From NCBI RefSeq assembly GCF_002858745.1, contig NZ_PJRO01000001.1:124001-188000 (forward strand): a stretch of 64,000 nt of DNA. Reading direction: 5' to 3'. The stretch comes from Mesorhizobium loti (GTDB lineage Bacteria; Pseudomonadota; Alphaproteobacteria; Rhizobiales; Rhizobiaceae). This document shows, in pieces, positions 46,582 to 56,064 of this stretch; positions within the stretch are counted from its first letter, which is position 1; each line of letters starts with the position of its first letter. A program made the position numbers and the translations under genes. The notes below the pieces were generated by a model, which worked only from the letters and a program-made list of their open reading frames with translations, had not been told where the DNA came from and did not search any database.

Positions 46582-47514
46582 ATGAAACCGAAAATCTTCA
46601 TCGACGGCGAACACGGTACCACCGGCCTGCAGATCAGAGCCAGGCTGGCGGACCGCGGCGATCTCGAGATCATCTCCGTACCGGCCGAGCGCCGCAAGGA
46701 GACCGCAGCCCGTGCCGAGTTCCTCAATGCCGCCGATGTCGCGATTCTCTGCCTGCCGGACGATGCGGCAAGGGAAAGCGTGTCGCTGATCAAGAACGAC
46801 ACGACCCGCGTTATCGACGCTTCCACGGCGTACCGCGTCGCTGCCGGCTGGGAATACGGTTTCCCCGAGATGGACAAGGAACAGATGAAGCGCATCGCCA
46901 CGGCGAAGCGCGTCGCCAATCCCGGTTGCTGGCCGCAGGGCCCGATCGCCACGTTGCGCCCGCTGGTCGAAGCCGGCCTGCTGCCGGCCGACTATCCTGT
47001 CACATTCAACGGCATCTCTGGCTATTCGGGCGGTGGCCGCACGATGATCGAGGACTATGAGGCCAAGGGCGAGAGCGCATCGGAATTCACCCCCTATGCA
47101 CTGTCCCTGAAGCACAAGCACCTTCCGGAATTGAAGGCTTATGCGAAGCTGAAGCATGATGCGCTGATGCAGCCGGCAGTCGGCAATTTCGCGCAGGGCA
47201 TGATCACGGTGGTGCCGCTGCAATTGGCCCAGCTCGACCATATTCCGACGGGCGCCGAGCTGCACGCGGCGATCGCCGACCATTTCGCGAGCATCGAGGG
47301 CGGTGTGGTGGAGGTGGCACCTTACGAGGCTGTCGACCGCGTCCCGGAGCTCAATCCTGAACAGTACAACGACACCAACCGCATGAAGGTCTATGTCTTC
47401 GCCAATGACGCCCGCGCGCAAGCGCTGCTGGTGGCCGTCTATGACAACCTCGGCAAGGGAGCATCGGGAGCCGCCGTGCAGAACCTCGACCTGATGCTCG
47501 GCCTCAACGGCTGA
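46582..47514 (+). CDS. argC: N-acetyl-gamma-glutamyl-phosphate reductase (type 2)
   Basis: Enzyme of 310 residues of the short ArgC type, arginine biosynthesis, reducing N-acetylglutamyl phosphate to the semialdehyde. KIFIDGEHGTTGLQIRARL is the NADP site and ANPGCWPQG carries the catalytic Cys116; SGYSGGGRTMIEDYE follows. I chose ATG 46582; the open frame upstream is within the palindromic element. Followed by a strong hairpin. Confidence 0.93.
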   Translation: MKPKIFIDGEHGTTGLQIRARLADRGDLEIISVPAERRKETAARAEFLNAADVAILCLPDDAARESVSLIKNDTTRVIDASTAYRVAAGWEYGFPEMDKEQMKRIATAKRVANPGCWPQGPIATLRPLVEAGLLPADYPVTFNGISGYSGGGRTMIEDYEAKGESASEFTPYALSLKHKHLPELKAYAKLKHDALMQPAVGNFAQGMITVVPLQLAQLDHIPTGAELHAAIADHFASIEGGVVEVAPYEAVDRVPELNPEQYNDTNRMKVYVFANDARAQALLVAVYDNLGKGASGAAVQNLDLMLGLNG

Positions 47515-47534
47515 TCTTATCCGATATCACAACC

Positions 47535-47556
47535 AGGCCGCGCCATGGCGCGGCCT
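47535..47556. terminator. Perfect 22-bp palindrome after argC
   Basis: AGGCCGCGCCA and TGGCGCGGCCT are perfect inverted arms without spacer (the RNA would form a short-loop hairpin), followed by TGCTTTC. It lies 20 bp after the argC stop and is probably its terminator. Confidence 0.7.
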
Positions 47557-47581
47557 TGCTTTCAAAACCTGGAAACAAGCC

Positions 47582-48418
47582 ATGCACCCGCCTGCCCTGC
47601 CGGCGCGCTGGAACGTCAGCGAACCTGTTCTTGTCACCGAAACCTTCTCCAGCCGAATCTGGAAGGTGCGCCAGGCCGATGGCACGCCTGCCATCGTCAA
47701 GGCGCTGAAAGACTTCGATGACGTCGAAGACGAATGGCGCGGCGTTCATCTGCTGTCCTGGCGGCGCGGCGAAGGCCTCGTTCGTCTGTTTGACAGCGAA
47801 GACAAGATGATGCTCATCGAATATGCCGGTGAACGTCACCTGCGTGCCGTCCTGGACGACGCGAGCGATACCGCCGCCACCGAAATCTCGGCCGAAGTGA
47901 TGGCACGGCTGCATTCGCCGTCACGGCACCCGGCGCCGAGCGACCTGCAACCTCTTCGCGATCGCTTCGTAAGCCTCTTCGACAAGGCGAAGGCGGATAG
48001 AAACGCCGGCCTCGAAAGCCCATATGTCGAGGCGGCCGAAATCGCCGAGCGCCTGCTTTCCGATCCGTTGGATGTGCGCCCTTTGCACGGCGACATTCAT
48101 CACGACAACATCATCCAGTCGCCGCGCGGCTGGCTGGCGATCGATGCGAAGGGTATATTGGGCGATCCTGGCTTCGACGCTGCCAACATGTTCTTCAACC
48201 CGCTGGACCGCTTGTGCACCGATCCGGAGCGCATCGCGACGATGGCAACGATCTTCTCACGCTCGATGGGTCAGGATCCGCGCCGCCTGCTCGATCATGC
48301 CATCGCCTATGGCTGCCTGTCGGCCTCATGGCACAATCAGGACAAGAACGAAGTCGACGAGGCGCGGGAATTGTCGATTGTCGAGGCCGTTCGCTCGGTG
48401 CGCGACTGCAGTTTCTAG
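47582..48418 (+). CDS. APH(6)/hydroxyurea phosphotransferase-like kinase
   Basis: Kinase-fold protein of 278 residues. The catalytic loop is LHGDIHHDNII and the metal-binding segment LAIDAKGILGDPGFDAANMFFNP, as in streptomycin 6-phosphotransferase relatives. An N-terminal Lys in AIVKALKD would contact ATP. Chromosomal relatives often have unknown natural substrates, so resistance should not be assumed. Convergent with ctaA. Confidence 0.83.
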   Translation: MHPPALPARWNVSEPVLVTETFSSRIWKVRQADGTPAIVKALKDFDDVEDEWRGVHLLSWRRGEGLVRLFDSEDKMMLIEYAGERHLRAVLDDASDTAATEISAEVMARLHSPSRHPAPSDLQPLRDRFVSLFDKAKADRNAGLESPYVEAAEIAERLLSDPLDVRPLHGDIHHDNIIQSPRGWLAIDAKGILGDPGFDAANMFFNPLDRLCTDPERIATMATIFSRSMGQDPRRLLDHAIAYGCLSASWHNQDKNEVDEARELSIVEAVRSVRDCSF

Positions 48419-48447
48419 AAAACCGCTGGACGCTCCTCGGCGCCCCG

Positions 48448-49542
48448 TCAGCTTCCGACGACCACCTCGGTCTGTAGCGGATAGGCGCCCTTGGTGCCGC
48501 GCCAGTGCGCGGTTGCGAAAATCAGCACAACCATTGCGAAGGCCTGGTGGGTTAGCGCCACATCGATCGGTGCTTGCAACAGCAGCGTGGCAACGCCGAT
48601 GGCGGCTTGGCCAAGAATAAGCCCGAACAGAACCCAGGCGCGTCGCGCGTGCGTGCTGCCTGGGGCAGAGCGCACTGTAGACAGCGCGTGCCAGAGGGCA
48701 ACGATCAGGACCGCATAGGCAAACATGCGGTGCACGAACTGCACCGTCTTCGGGTTTTCGAACAGGTTGAGCCAGGCTGGGTCGAGGATGAAGAGGTCAC
48801 CGGGGATGATCGCGCCGTCCATCAGTGGCCATGTGTTGTAGGTAAGGCCGGCATGCAGGCCGGCGACCAGCGCGCCGAGATAGATCTGGATGAGGACCAG
48901 AAGCACCATGATGCCGGCGAACCGCTGCGTACCGCGCTGGGCTGGCGACTCGCTGTAAGGAGCAAGGCCACGGGCGATATAAGCGACCGCCGTGATGATG
49001 ATGCAGGCAAGCGTAAGGTGTGTTGCAAGCCGATACTGGCTGACCGAAACGCGTTCGCTAAGACCGGAAGCGACCATCCACCAACCGATAGCCCCCTGCA
49101 GCCCGCCCAACGCCAGAAGGCCGACCAGACGCGGTTTCAGGCGGCTTTCCAGCCGGCGGGTTGCCCAGAAGAAGACAAGCGGGCCGGCAACCAGGAAGCC
49201 GACACCGCGCGCCAGCAGCCGATGCACCCATTCCCACCAGAAGATGCCCTTGAACTCGTCCAGGGTCATGTCCTTGTTGATCTGCTGGTACTGCGGGATC
49301 TGCTGGTATTTCTCGAACTCCTCCTGCCATTCGGCCTGCTTGAGCGGCGGGATGACACCGTGGATCGGCTTCCATTCGGTGATCGAGAGGCCAGAACCGG
49401 TCATGCGGGTGGCGCCGCCCACCATGACAATCGCAAACAGCACCAGAAGCACGACATAAAGCCAGCCGCGCACCAGCGCGCGGTTGCGCAGTTCGCGGTT
49501 CTGTTCGGCAACGGGAGCGGCAATTTCGGTCGTGGCTGCCAT
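48448..49542 (-). CDS. ctaA: Heme A synthase
   Basis: Membrane protein of 364 residues with about eight helices, converting heme O to heme A for cytochrome oxidase. Conserved His lie in [29 protein letters not shown] and THQAFA, placed at helix ends. [11 protein letters not shown] is the family signature. I chose ATG 49542; an in-frame TTG at 49554 is possible. Single gene with DUF2842 divergent. Confidence 0.93.
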   Translation of the reverse strand: MAATTEIAAPVAEQNRELRNRALVRGWLYVVLLVLFAIVMVGGATRMTGSGLSITEWKPIHGVIPPLKQAEWQEEFEKYQQIPQYQQINKDMTLDEFKGIFWWEWVHRLLARGVGFLVAGPLVFFWATRRLESRLKPRLVGLLALGGLQGAIGWWMVASGLSERVSVSQYRLATHLTLACIIITAVAYIARGLAPYSESPAQRGTQRFAGIMVLLVLIQIYLGALVAGLHAGLTYNTWPLMDGAIIPGDLFILDPAWLNLFENPKTVQFVHRMFAYAVLIVALWHALSTVRSAPGSTHARRAWVLFGLILGQAAIGVATLLLQAPIDVALTHQAFAMVVLIFATAHWRGTKGAYPLQTEVVVGS

Positions 49543-49695
49543 GGCTGGGTCCAAGCATCTGGGTTTGCGACCTCAAGTGAACCATAGCACCAAAACTGGC
49601 AAGGCGGCGCAGCGCGGCACGCCGTCGCGCCGATCCTCTCCGGTTGCGTGTGACCGCCATTCGGCATAATCCGAAGGCTACAAAGGATTGCAGCC

Positions 49696-49911
49696 ATGCC
49701 CATGCGTCTGAAGAAGCTGATCGGAACCGTGCTCCTGGTGGCGCTCGTCGTCGTCTACGCCATTGTCGCAACCATTGTAGCGGTGGCGCAGCTGTCTGAG
49801 GCCGGCCCGCTTGCTCACCTCGCCTTCTTCGCCTTCGGCGGCCTGCTCTGGATCCTGCCTGCCATGGGTATCATCAAATGGCTGATCCTCGAGCCGCGCC
49901 CGAAGAACTAG
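49696..49911 (+). CDS. DUF2842 small membrane protein
   Basis: Protein of 71 residues with two hydrophobic helices (IGTVLLVALVVVYAIVATIV and LAFFAFGGLLWILPAMGIIKW), ending EPRPKN. The AAAGGA upstream favours ATG 49696. Conserved in Rhizobiales, function unknown. Confidence 0.85.
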   Translation: MPMRLKKLIGTVLLVALVVVYAIVATIVAVAQLSEAGPLAHLAFFAFGGLLWILPAMGIIKWLILEPRPKN

Positions 49912-49953
49912 CCACCAACACCAAGATTCGTTTATCTTTTTAGTCTAATATGT

Positions 49954-49982
49954 CTGCATCATTTTGCGTCCGTATGATGCAG
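49954..49982 (+). other. 8-bp stem-loop upstream of the CelD-like gene
   Basis: CTGCATCA (49954-49961) and TGATGCAG (49975-49982) pair perfectly around a 13-nt loop. It lies after DUF2842 in an AT-rich stretch and 34 bp before the next ATG, so it may be a terminator or a leader hairpin. Confidence 0.45.
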
Positions 49983-50016
49983 GCCCACTGCACGGCGCCA
50001 AGGGGGCGATGCAGGC

Positions 50017-51237
50017 ATGGCGGACGCGACGGCGTCGGGGGAAAACAAGGCATTGTCGTCGACTACGGCGTCTGACCAAGCACCGGCTGGTGCGCTGATC
50101 GCGGCCTCCGTGCAGGCCGCAACCGGCGACGTGATCGCTTCCTATGTAGAATTTTGTCAGACGGCTCTCCACGCACCGCCGCAAGATCCGCTCTGGGTGC
50201 GCCAATGGATCGAAAATCTGCGTCCCGACGCCATCATCGCTTCGCTGACGATCGACGGTCTCACCGTGCTTTCCCTGCCTCTGGAAATCGAACGCACCGG
50301 TCCGTTCCGCGTCGCGCGCTTCCTTGGTGGGCGCCACGCCAACGGTAACTTCCCGGCCCTTTCACCGGGTTTGGGGCAAAGCTTCGTGTCATCAGGGTTG
50401 CAGGCCCTGTTTGCAGCCATCAAATCCGCCCGTCCCGACATTGATCTCATCGCGCTGCAGCGCCTTCAGCCAGACCTCGACGGCGCGACCAATCCGCTGG
50501 CGGGGCTTCCTTCGTTCCCCAGTCCCAACCTCGCTCTTGCCGTCGATCTCGATGGCGGCTTCGACAGTGTTCTGGAACGCGCAAGCGGCAAGCGCAAACG
50601 CAAGAAACATCGCTCGCAGGCGCGCAAATTCGAGATTGCCGGCGGCTTCGCGAGGATCGAAGCCAGGACCAGGGAGGAAACAAGCCGTCTCCTCGACGCG
50701 TTCTTTGCCATGAAAGAGCAGCGTTTCCGCAAGATGGGCATCATCAATGTTTTTGGCGATGAACGCGTGCGCGGGTTTTTCCAGGCGCTGTTTGCGAGCG
50801 CTCTCGATAACAAGAATCCAGCTTTCGTCCTGCATGGGCTCGAAGTCGCCGGCAAGCTGCGCGCCGTGACCGGCTCGAGCCGTTCACCAAAGCGGCTCAT
50901 CTGCGAGTTCGGTGCAATCCTGGAAGACGAGCTTTCTTTCGCCAGCCCCGGCGATTTCTTGTTTTTCGACAACATCCAGGAAGCCTGCCAGCAGGGCAAT
51001 CTTCTCTACGATTTTTCCGTCGGAGATGAGCCGTACAAGCGGCAATGGTGCGACGTCGAGATCAGGCAGAGCGATGCGCTTCTGCCGCTCACAACAAAAG
51101 GTCGTGTGCTGGCCAGCGCCCTGCATCAGGGCGCTCGGGCCAAGGCCTTCGTCAAGAACAGTCCGATGGTCTGGAAGATCACAAAAGCCCTGCGCCGCAG
51201 AGCGCAAGGCCAATTGTCAAAGGCCGACGAAGACTAG
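50017..51237 (+). CDS. CelD/BcsL-type GNAT acetyltransferase (FemAB-like)
   Basis: Protein of 406 residues with a double-GNAT (CelD/Acetyltransf_6) layout: an N-terminal region with SLTIDGLTVLSLPLEIERTG and FLGGRHANGNFP, a basic stretch (SGKRKRKKHRSQARKFE) and the C-terminal acyltransferase block with FFAMKEQRFRKMG and LLYDFSVGDEPYKRQW. Such proteins are common in exopolysaccharide clusters. Convergent with the ExoP-like gene, 15 bp apart. Confidence 0.85.
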   Translation: MADATASGENKALSSTTASDQAPAGALIAASVQAATGDVIASYVEFCQTALHAPPQDPLWVRQWIENLRPDAIIASLTIDGLTVLSLPLEIERTGPFRVARFLGGRHANGNFPALSPGLGQSFVSSGLQALFAAIKSARPDIDLIALQRLQPDLDGATNPLAGLPSFPSPNLALAVDLDGGFDSVLERASGKRKRKKHRSQARKFEIAGGFARIEARTREETSRLLDAFFAMKEQRFRKMGIINVFGDERVRGFFQALFASALDNKNPAFVLHGLEVAGKLRAVTGSSRSPKRLICEFGAILEDELSFASPGDFLFFDNIQEACQQGNLLYDFSVGDEPYKRQWCDVEIRQSDALLPLTTKGRVLASALHQGARAKAFVKNSPMVWKITKALRRRAQGQLSKADED

Positions 51238-51252
51238 CTACAGCGTACCGGT

Positions 51253-53547
51253 CTAGGCAGCGGACCGCCCAAGCGGCGCACCGGGCCTGCCGTGACCCGC
51301 CGGCGTCACCAGCACCAGATCCGGATAGCCACTCTCGATCAACTTGACGGCCGCATCGGTAACGGCGTCGCTCGATTCTAACACGCTGACGAAGACTTCC
51401 GTCGCCTCGCCCGCGAGACGACGGATACCATCGGCATCGGCCGGGCCACACTCCACCACCACAAGATCGTAGGCAGTGGTCAATGATTGCATGATGATCG
51501 GCAGGCGGTCTGCAGCCCGCATGGCGCGAACAGGATCTGCCGTGCCGGCTGGAATCACATGGCAATCCGAATAGTGATCCGCATGGATGACATCGCTGAA
51601 CTGAGCCTCGGACGCCAACAGGTTGGTGACGCCTGCCTGGCTGCCGCCATCAAGCATCGGGCGTGAGGCGGCTCCGGAAGCGGTAAGATCGAGCAGCAGC
51701 ACACGCAGCCCAGCATCCGCAATCTCCCGGGCGACCAGAATGGAACTGGCGGCGGCCTCATCACCCTCCGGCGAGACGAAGATCGCTCGCGCAGCGCCGC
51801 CGGTGATCAATCTTTCGGCGGCCTTTTCGATATCGATCTCGCCAAGACCAAGGCTCGACTCTTCCACCACCACAGGCTCCTCCACGGGCATCGGTTCCTC
51901 CGCACGAACAGGCTCTTCCGCAGACACATGCGAGTGTCCTGCGGAAATATTCTCGATTAATGCGGCAGCCTTGCGTACCGCGGCAGCGCGCTCGTCGTCT
52001 TGTTGCCTTGTTGCTACGGCCGAAGCTTCCACCTCAGCATGACGAATCTCCTCCGGTTCGGGCAACGTATCAGCCTGAACTTCAGGAATTGGCCCTTGCT
52101 CCGCAGGCATGAACACCTGTCTCACAGGCTCAGGCCGCGGCCCCTGTGCCGGCCGCATGGCACGACCCGAAAACAGCTCACTCAACAGGATGAAGATCGA
52201 CATCACCAGCAAGGACGCGACGAATGCCGCACTGACGATGGGGATGACTTTCGGGAAATACGGTTCGGTCGGTAGCGCGGCTTTTGAAACAATGTTCGCG
52301 ACAACGGGTAAGTAATCGCGATCTTGGCGAGAGGCAGCCTGCTGGAAACTAGTCAAGTTATCTTGAAGTGCCTGGCGTTTCGTGGCGGCGTCGAGCTCCA
52401 AGGAATTGAGTTCAACCTGCTCTTCCCCGGCGCGTGCGGCTTCAGCCTTCAAGCGGTTCAGATCGGTGACAAGCTGATTCTCGCGCTCCTGCGCGGTCTG
52501 CGCCTGGGTCACCAGACTAGCCAGTACATTCTGCGCTTCCCCGCGAAGCTGGCGATCTATGTCGGCAAGCTGGGACCGAAGCGAGCGAATGCGTGGATGA
52601 TTCTCAAGCAGAGTGGTCGAAAGATCAGCTATGTCGCTTTTGATCTGCCCTTCTCGATCACGCAGGCGCTGGATCGCCGGCGATGTCTGCACCTCCGGGA
52701 AAGAATCAAGCGACCCGCCATTCTGCAGCGCCTTGCGCACGGCCTGGGATGTTGCCTCGGCGGAAGCTCGATTGGCGCGCACGCGCGAATATTCACTCGC
52801 CATTTCCGAAAGCTGCTGGGTAGCGAGCACGGCATTATTCTGGCCAATCAGAAGATCGGATTGCGCCCTGTAGGCCGCAACCTTGGCCTCGGCCTCCTTC
52901 ACCTGCCTGGAAAGTCTGTCAATTTCCGGCGCCAGATAACCGGTCGCTTCCGTGCTCGACTCTCTCTTGGAGCCGCGGAGCATCGCGACATAGGCCTCCG
53001 CGATCTCATCGGGCACAGCAACTGCCAGCTTGGCATCCCGAGATGAAAACTCGACACCGATAATGCGCGTTCCTTCAACGCGATAGACATTGAGTTTCTC
53101 ACGCATTTTCTTCAGCACGCGCTCTTCCGGCGGTATCTCATTCGGATCGCTCTTCAAACCGACCAGGATGAGAAACTGAGTGACCGCAGACATGTTCACC
53201 GTCTCATCGAACTCCGCCAGTTTCGCCAGCTTGAGCTTTTCCGCCACTTTCCTGAGAACGTCGGTCGAAGAGATCAATTCGACCTGGCTGGCGACCGCCC
53301 CCTCGTCCAGATTCTCTCGATTCGCATCGGCAGCTGCGTTGGGGCGGGTATATGGAGACTCTCGGTCCGCGATTTCCAGTCGCGTCTCTGACTTATAGAG
53401 CGGCGTAACAAACGAGGTGATGGCGAACGCGAGCCCGGTCACCACCAGCGCGCCCAGAAGTATACGCAGCCAGTTTCGGCCAAGACTCGTGAAGAGCTGC
53501 CTCAGATCAACGTCAACATCCGCCGCGTTAGATTGTACGCTCGACAT
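51253..53547 (-). CDS. ExoP/Wzc-like polysaccharide copolymerase with degenerate kinase domain
   Basis: Protein of 764 residues. A Wzz domain starts at about residue 10, with membrane spans near 29-48 and 436-459, a long coiled coil between (about 200-400), a Pro/Glu-rich linker with AEEP/VEEP repeats (541-565), and a C-terminal domain (about 570-764) related to BY-kinases. In it Walker A is replaced by VSPEGDEAAASS (591-602, no GK), the Walker A' region reads VLLLDLTASG, the Walker B region VVVECGPAD, and there is no C-terminal Tyr cluster. It should regulate chain length but not phosphorylate. ATG 53547 has GGAGCAGG upstream. Confidence 0.88.
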   Translation of the reverse strand: MSSVQSNAADVDVDLRQLFTSLGRNWLRILLGALVVTGLAFAITSFVTPLYKSETRLEIADRESPYTRPNAAADANRENLDEGAVASQVELISSTDVLRKVAEKLKLAKLAEFDETVNMSAVTQFLILVGLKSDPNEIPPEERVLKKMREKLNVYRVEGTRIIGVEFSSRDAKLAVAVPDEIAEAYVAMLRGSKRESSTEATGYLAPEIDRLSRQVKEAEAKVAAYRAQSDLLIGQNNAVLATQQLSEMASEYSRVRANRASAEATSQAVRKALQNGGSLDSFPEVQTSPAIQRLRDREGQIKSDIADLSTTLLENHPRIRSLRSQLADIDRQLRGEAQNVLASLVTQAQTAQERENQLVTDLNRLKAEAARAGEEQVELNSLELDAATKRQALQDNLTSFQQAASRQDRDYLPVVANIVSKAALPTEPYFPKVIPIVSAAFVASLLVMSIFILLSELFSGRAMRPAQGPRPEPVRQVFMPAEQGPIPEVQADTLPEPEEIRHAEVEASAVATRQQDDERAAAVRKAAALIENISAGHSHVSAEEPVRAEEPMPVEEPVVVEESSLGLGEIDIEKAAERLITGGAARAIFVSPEGDEAAASSILVAREIADAGLRVLLLDLTASGAASRPMLDGGSQAGVTNLLASEAQFSDVIHADHYSDCHVIPAGTADPVRAMRAADRLPIIMQSLTTAYDLVVVECGPADADGIRRLAGEATEVFVSVLESSDAVTDAAVKLIESGYPDLVLVTPAGHGRPGAPLGRSAA

Positions 53548-53806
53548 GCATCCTGCTCCCACTTTGGGTTACCGGCATGGTAAACAAGCATGGTAACTCA
53601 GCCGTTAAGAAAGCTGGGGCTCAAATAAGCTGCTGCGGAATTCACGTGAGAGGTTACCGCGAGCGCGCAGCACCAATAAAATAAGCATCCACTCATATTC
53701 GGTGACGTTGAATTTTACCGGGCATTAACCCTAACAGACAGATAATAAGACTCGATCCTGAACGTCAGCCGATCATCGGCGACCAGTCGAAGGTATGTAT
53801 CCGGTG

Positions 53807-54370
53807 ATGAGAAAATCTGCCCCGCTCCTTCGCGCATTGCTTGCGGTATCGCTGCTGGCGGGCTGCACCAGCTATCGCCCGACACCGCCGGCGTTCCACG
53901 ACGCGTTGACGCAACCTTATCGACTCGGCGCCGGTGACCGGGTCCGGGTAACCGTCTTCGAGCAGGAGGGGCTGACCAACACCTACAGCGTCGACCAGTC
54001 GGGCTTCATCTCCTTCCCGCTTGTTGGCCCGGTGCCGGCACGCGGCAGCACGGCCCAGCAACTCGAAAAGGCGTTGGCCGTAAAACTGAGGCAGGGTTAC
54101 CTGCGCGACCCCGACGTTTCGGTCGAAATCGACCGTTACCGGCCGATCTTCGTCATGGGCGAAGTCGGCGCGGCGGGCCAGTACTCGTATGTGCCGGGCC
54201 TCACCGTGCAGAAAGCGGTTGCCATTGCTGGTGGCTTCTCGGCACGCGCCAATCAATCGGAAGTCGACGTTACACGCGACATCAATGGAAAGGTTATGAC
54301 TGGCCGGGTCGTGACATCCGACCCACTGCTGCCCGGCGACACAGTCTACATTCGCGAACGCCTGTTCTGA
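53807..54370 (+). CDS. Wza-type polysaccharide export lipoprotein
   Basis: Outer-membrane export protein of 187 residues (a start at 53795 adds four). The lipobox is LLAGC after MRKSAPLLRALLAVS. The poly-export domain YRLGAGDRVRVTVFEQEGL and an SLBB-type repeat (FVMGEVGAAGQYSYVPGLTVQKAVAIAGGFS) follow. Only 4 bp separate it from the glycosyltransferase gene. The 53548-53806 region shared with the ExoP-like gene contains AT-rich DNA and a TTAACC but no confirmed site. Confidence 0.88.
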   Translation: MRKSAPLLRALLAVSLLAGCTSYRPTPPAFHDALTQPYRLGAGDRVRVTVFEQEGLTNTYSVDQSGFISFPLVGPVPARGSTAQQLEKALAVKLRQGYLRDPDVSVEIDRYRPIFVMGEVGAAGQYSYVPGLTVQKAVAIAGGFSARANQSEVDVTRDINGKVMTGRVVTSDPLLPGDTVYIRERLF

Positions 54371-54374
54371 AGAC

Positions 54375-55514
54375 GTGGCATCCCCCTCTTCTCTTCGCAT
54401 CGTTCACTGCTTCCGCTCACCGGTCGGCGGCATCTTTCGCCACGTGCGCGATCTTGCCGATGCGCAGGCTGCCGCGGGTCATCTCGTGGGCATCGTCTGC
54501 GATTCGACGACCGGCGGTGCGTTCGAGGAAACCCTGTTCGAAGACATGAAAGAAACGCTGGCGCTTGGCGTGCACCGCACGCCGATGCAGCGACATATTG
54601 GTCCAGGGGACGCAGCTTCGGCATGGCGGACCTTCAAGATCATCAAGGAATTGCAGCCGGACGTGCTCCATGGCCATGGCGCCAAGGGTGGCGCCTATGC
54701 GCGTCTGTTCGGCTCACTGTTGCGGGTTTCAAGGTCTCGCGTGGCCCGCCTCTATTCGCCGCATGGCGGCAGCCTGCACTATGACGAGCGCACGGCAACC
54801 GGAAAGCTGTTCTTCGCCATCGAGCGAACGATGGCCTTCTTCACGGACTATCTTCTGTTTGTCTCCGACTATGAAAGACAGGCCTACCGCCGCAAGGTCG
54901 GCGAACCGCGCATCCCGAACGTGCTGGTATATAACGGCTTGCGCGAGGTCGAATTCGAACCCGTTGCCGCGAACGCAGGCGCCGCCGATTTTCTCTATAT
55001 CGGCATGATGCGCGACCTGAAGGGCCCGGATATTTTCATCGACGCCCTCGCCCAGGCAGAGATTCGCTCCGAACGCGCCATCAGTGCTGTGATGGTCGGT
55101 GACGGCGACGACCTGCCGCGCTACCACGCCCAAGTGAAACGGCTTGGCCTCGATGACCGCATCCGCTTTTTCCCGCCGATGCCGGCTCGCGCAGCGTTCG
55201 CACTGGCTCGGCTTGTCGTGGTACCTTCGCGCGCAGAGGCGATGCCCTATATCGTGCTTGAAACACTGGCAGCGGGAAAGCCGATGATCGCCAGCGCGGT
55301 CGGCGGCATACCGGAGATCCTCGGCGCAGGCTCGCCCGCTCTCGTGCAGCCTGATGCCGGCGAAATCAGCGAGAAAATGGATGAGGCGCTCACCAACCTG
55401 GATGCCTATCGACGGACGATGCCGGAAACGAGCGAGCTGAAGTCGCGCTTTGGCGCCGATGTCATGGCGGCAGAAATCGAGAAAGCGTATTTCGCGGCTC
55501 TGGCCGTCAGCTAG
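54375..55514 (+). CDS. Glycosyltransferase family 4
   Basis: GT-B glycosyltransferase of 379 residues with GTG start 4 bp after the export gene stop. An N-terminal acceptor domain has FRSPVGGIFRHVRDLADAQ and HGHGAKGGAYARL; the nucleotide-sugar domain has VVPSRAEAMPYIVLETLAAG and GGIPEIL. It adds a sugar during exopolysaccharide assembly. The TAG stop codon is provided by the mosaic element that follows. Confidence 0.9.
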   Translation: MASPSSLRIVHCFRSPVGGIFRHVRDLADAQAAAGHLVGIVCDSTTGGAFEETLFEDMKETLALGVHRTPMQRHIGPGDAASAWRTFKIIKELQPDVLHGHGAKGGAYARLFGSLLRVSRSRVARLYSPHGGSLHYDERTATGKLFFAIERTMAFFTDYLLFVSDYERQAYRRKVGEPRIPNVLVYNGLREVEFEPVAANAGAADFLYIGMMRDLKGPDIFIDALAQAEIRSERAISAVMVGDGDDLPRYHAQVKRLGLDDRIRFFPPMPARAAFALARLVVVPSRAEAMPYIVLETLAAGKPMIASAVGGIPEILGAGSPALVQPDAGEISEKMDEALTNLDAYRRTMPETSELKSRFGADVMAAEIEKAYFAALAVS

Positions 55515-55608
55515 AGCGTTTTCGTTTTCACGGAAACGCTCTAACTCTTTATTTTACGCAATTCCGAGCGGAAAACCGTTACACACTGTTCCTGGAATTG
55601 CTCTCTAG
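55511..55608. repeat. Rhizobial intergenic mosaic element (copy 2)
   Basis: About 98 bp bounded by inverted CTAGAG (55511-55516) and CTCTAG (55603-55608). An inner hairpin, AGAGCGTTTTCG... with ...CGGAAACGCTCT, and TTTTACGCAATTCCG match the reverse complement of the element at 10485-10587. The glycosyltransferase stop TAG (55512-55514) lies in it. Confidence 0.8.
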
Positions 55609-55617
55609 CGTCCCAAC

Positions 55618-56064
55618 TCAAGCGGCGGCTTCGGCGCTTTTCTGTTCGATCTGGCCAATCGCGTCCACAACAGCGTCGAAGGTCAACATCGTGGAAGCGT
55701 GACGTGCCTTGTAATCGCGCACCGGCTCCAGATATTTCAAATCGGCGAAACGCCCGTCGGGCGGCACGCCGTTCTCCTTCAACATCTTCCACATAACTTC
55801 GCGCACCGTGCGCAACTCTTCCGCGGTGGCGCCAACGACATTGGCGGCCATGATCGAAGATGAAGCCTGGCCGAGCGCACAAGCCTTCACGTCGTGCGCG
55901 AAATCGGTCACAACACCGTCTTGCATGGCTATATCGACCACGACTGTCGAGCCGCACAGCTTGGAATGGGCCTTCGCTGTCGCGCCAGGATGTTCCAGCC
56001 GACCGATACGGCCGATATTTCCCGCAAAACCAAGAATTTTCGTATTGTAGACGTCGTCGATCAT
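55618..56064 (-). CDS. IscU/NifU-like scaffold protein lacking a Cys ligand
   Basis: Protein of 148 residues with the IscU fold: YNTKILGFAGNIGRIG, then KLCGS (Cys37) and ACALGQASSSIMAAN (Cys62). Canonical IscU has CGD and a third Cys; here the Asp is Ser39 and the third position reads RHAS (121-124). The Cys ligand set is therefore incomplete, and cluster binding may use His122 or be lost. Divergent from folE, a pairing seen in Rhizobiales. The region 56065-56297 shows no other gene. Confidence 0.85.
   Translation of the reverse strand: MIDDVYNTKILGFAGNIGRIGRLEHPGATAKAHSKLCGSTVVVDIAMQDGVVTDFAHDVKACALGQASSSIMAANVVGATAEELRTVREVMWKMLKENGVPPDGRFADLKYLEPVRDYKARHASTMLTFDAVVDAIGQIEQKSAEAAA

Noticed and set aside
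47582..48418. Antibiotic resistance gene
   Set aside because: APH(6)-like fold only; single chromosomal gene without mobile context, and related kinases have other or unknown substrates.
53548..53806. CtrA site (TTAACC) before the export gene
   Set aside because: Only one half-site; the TTAA-N7-TTAA pattern is absent.
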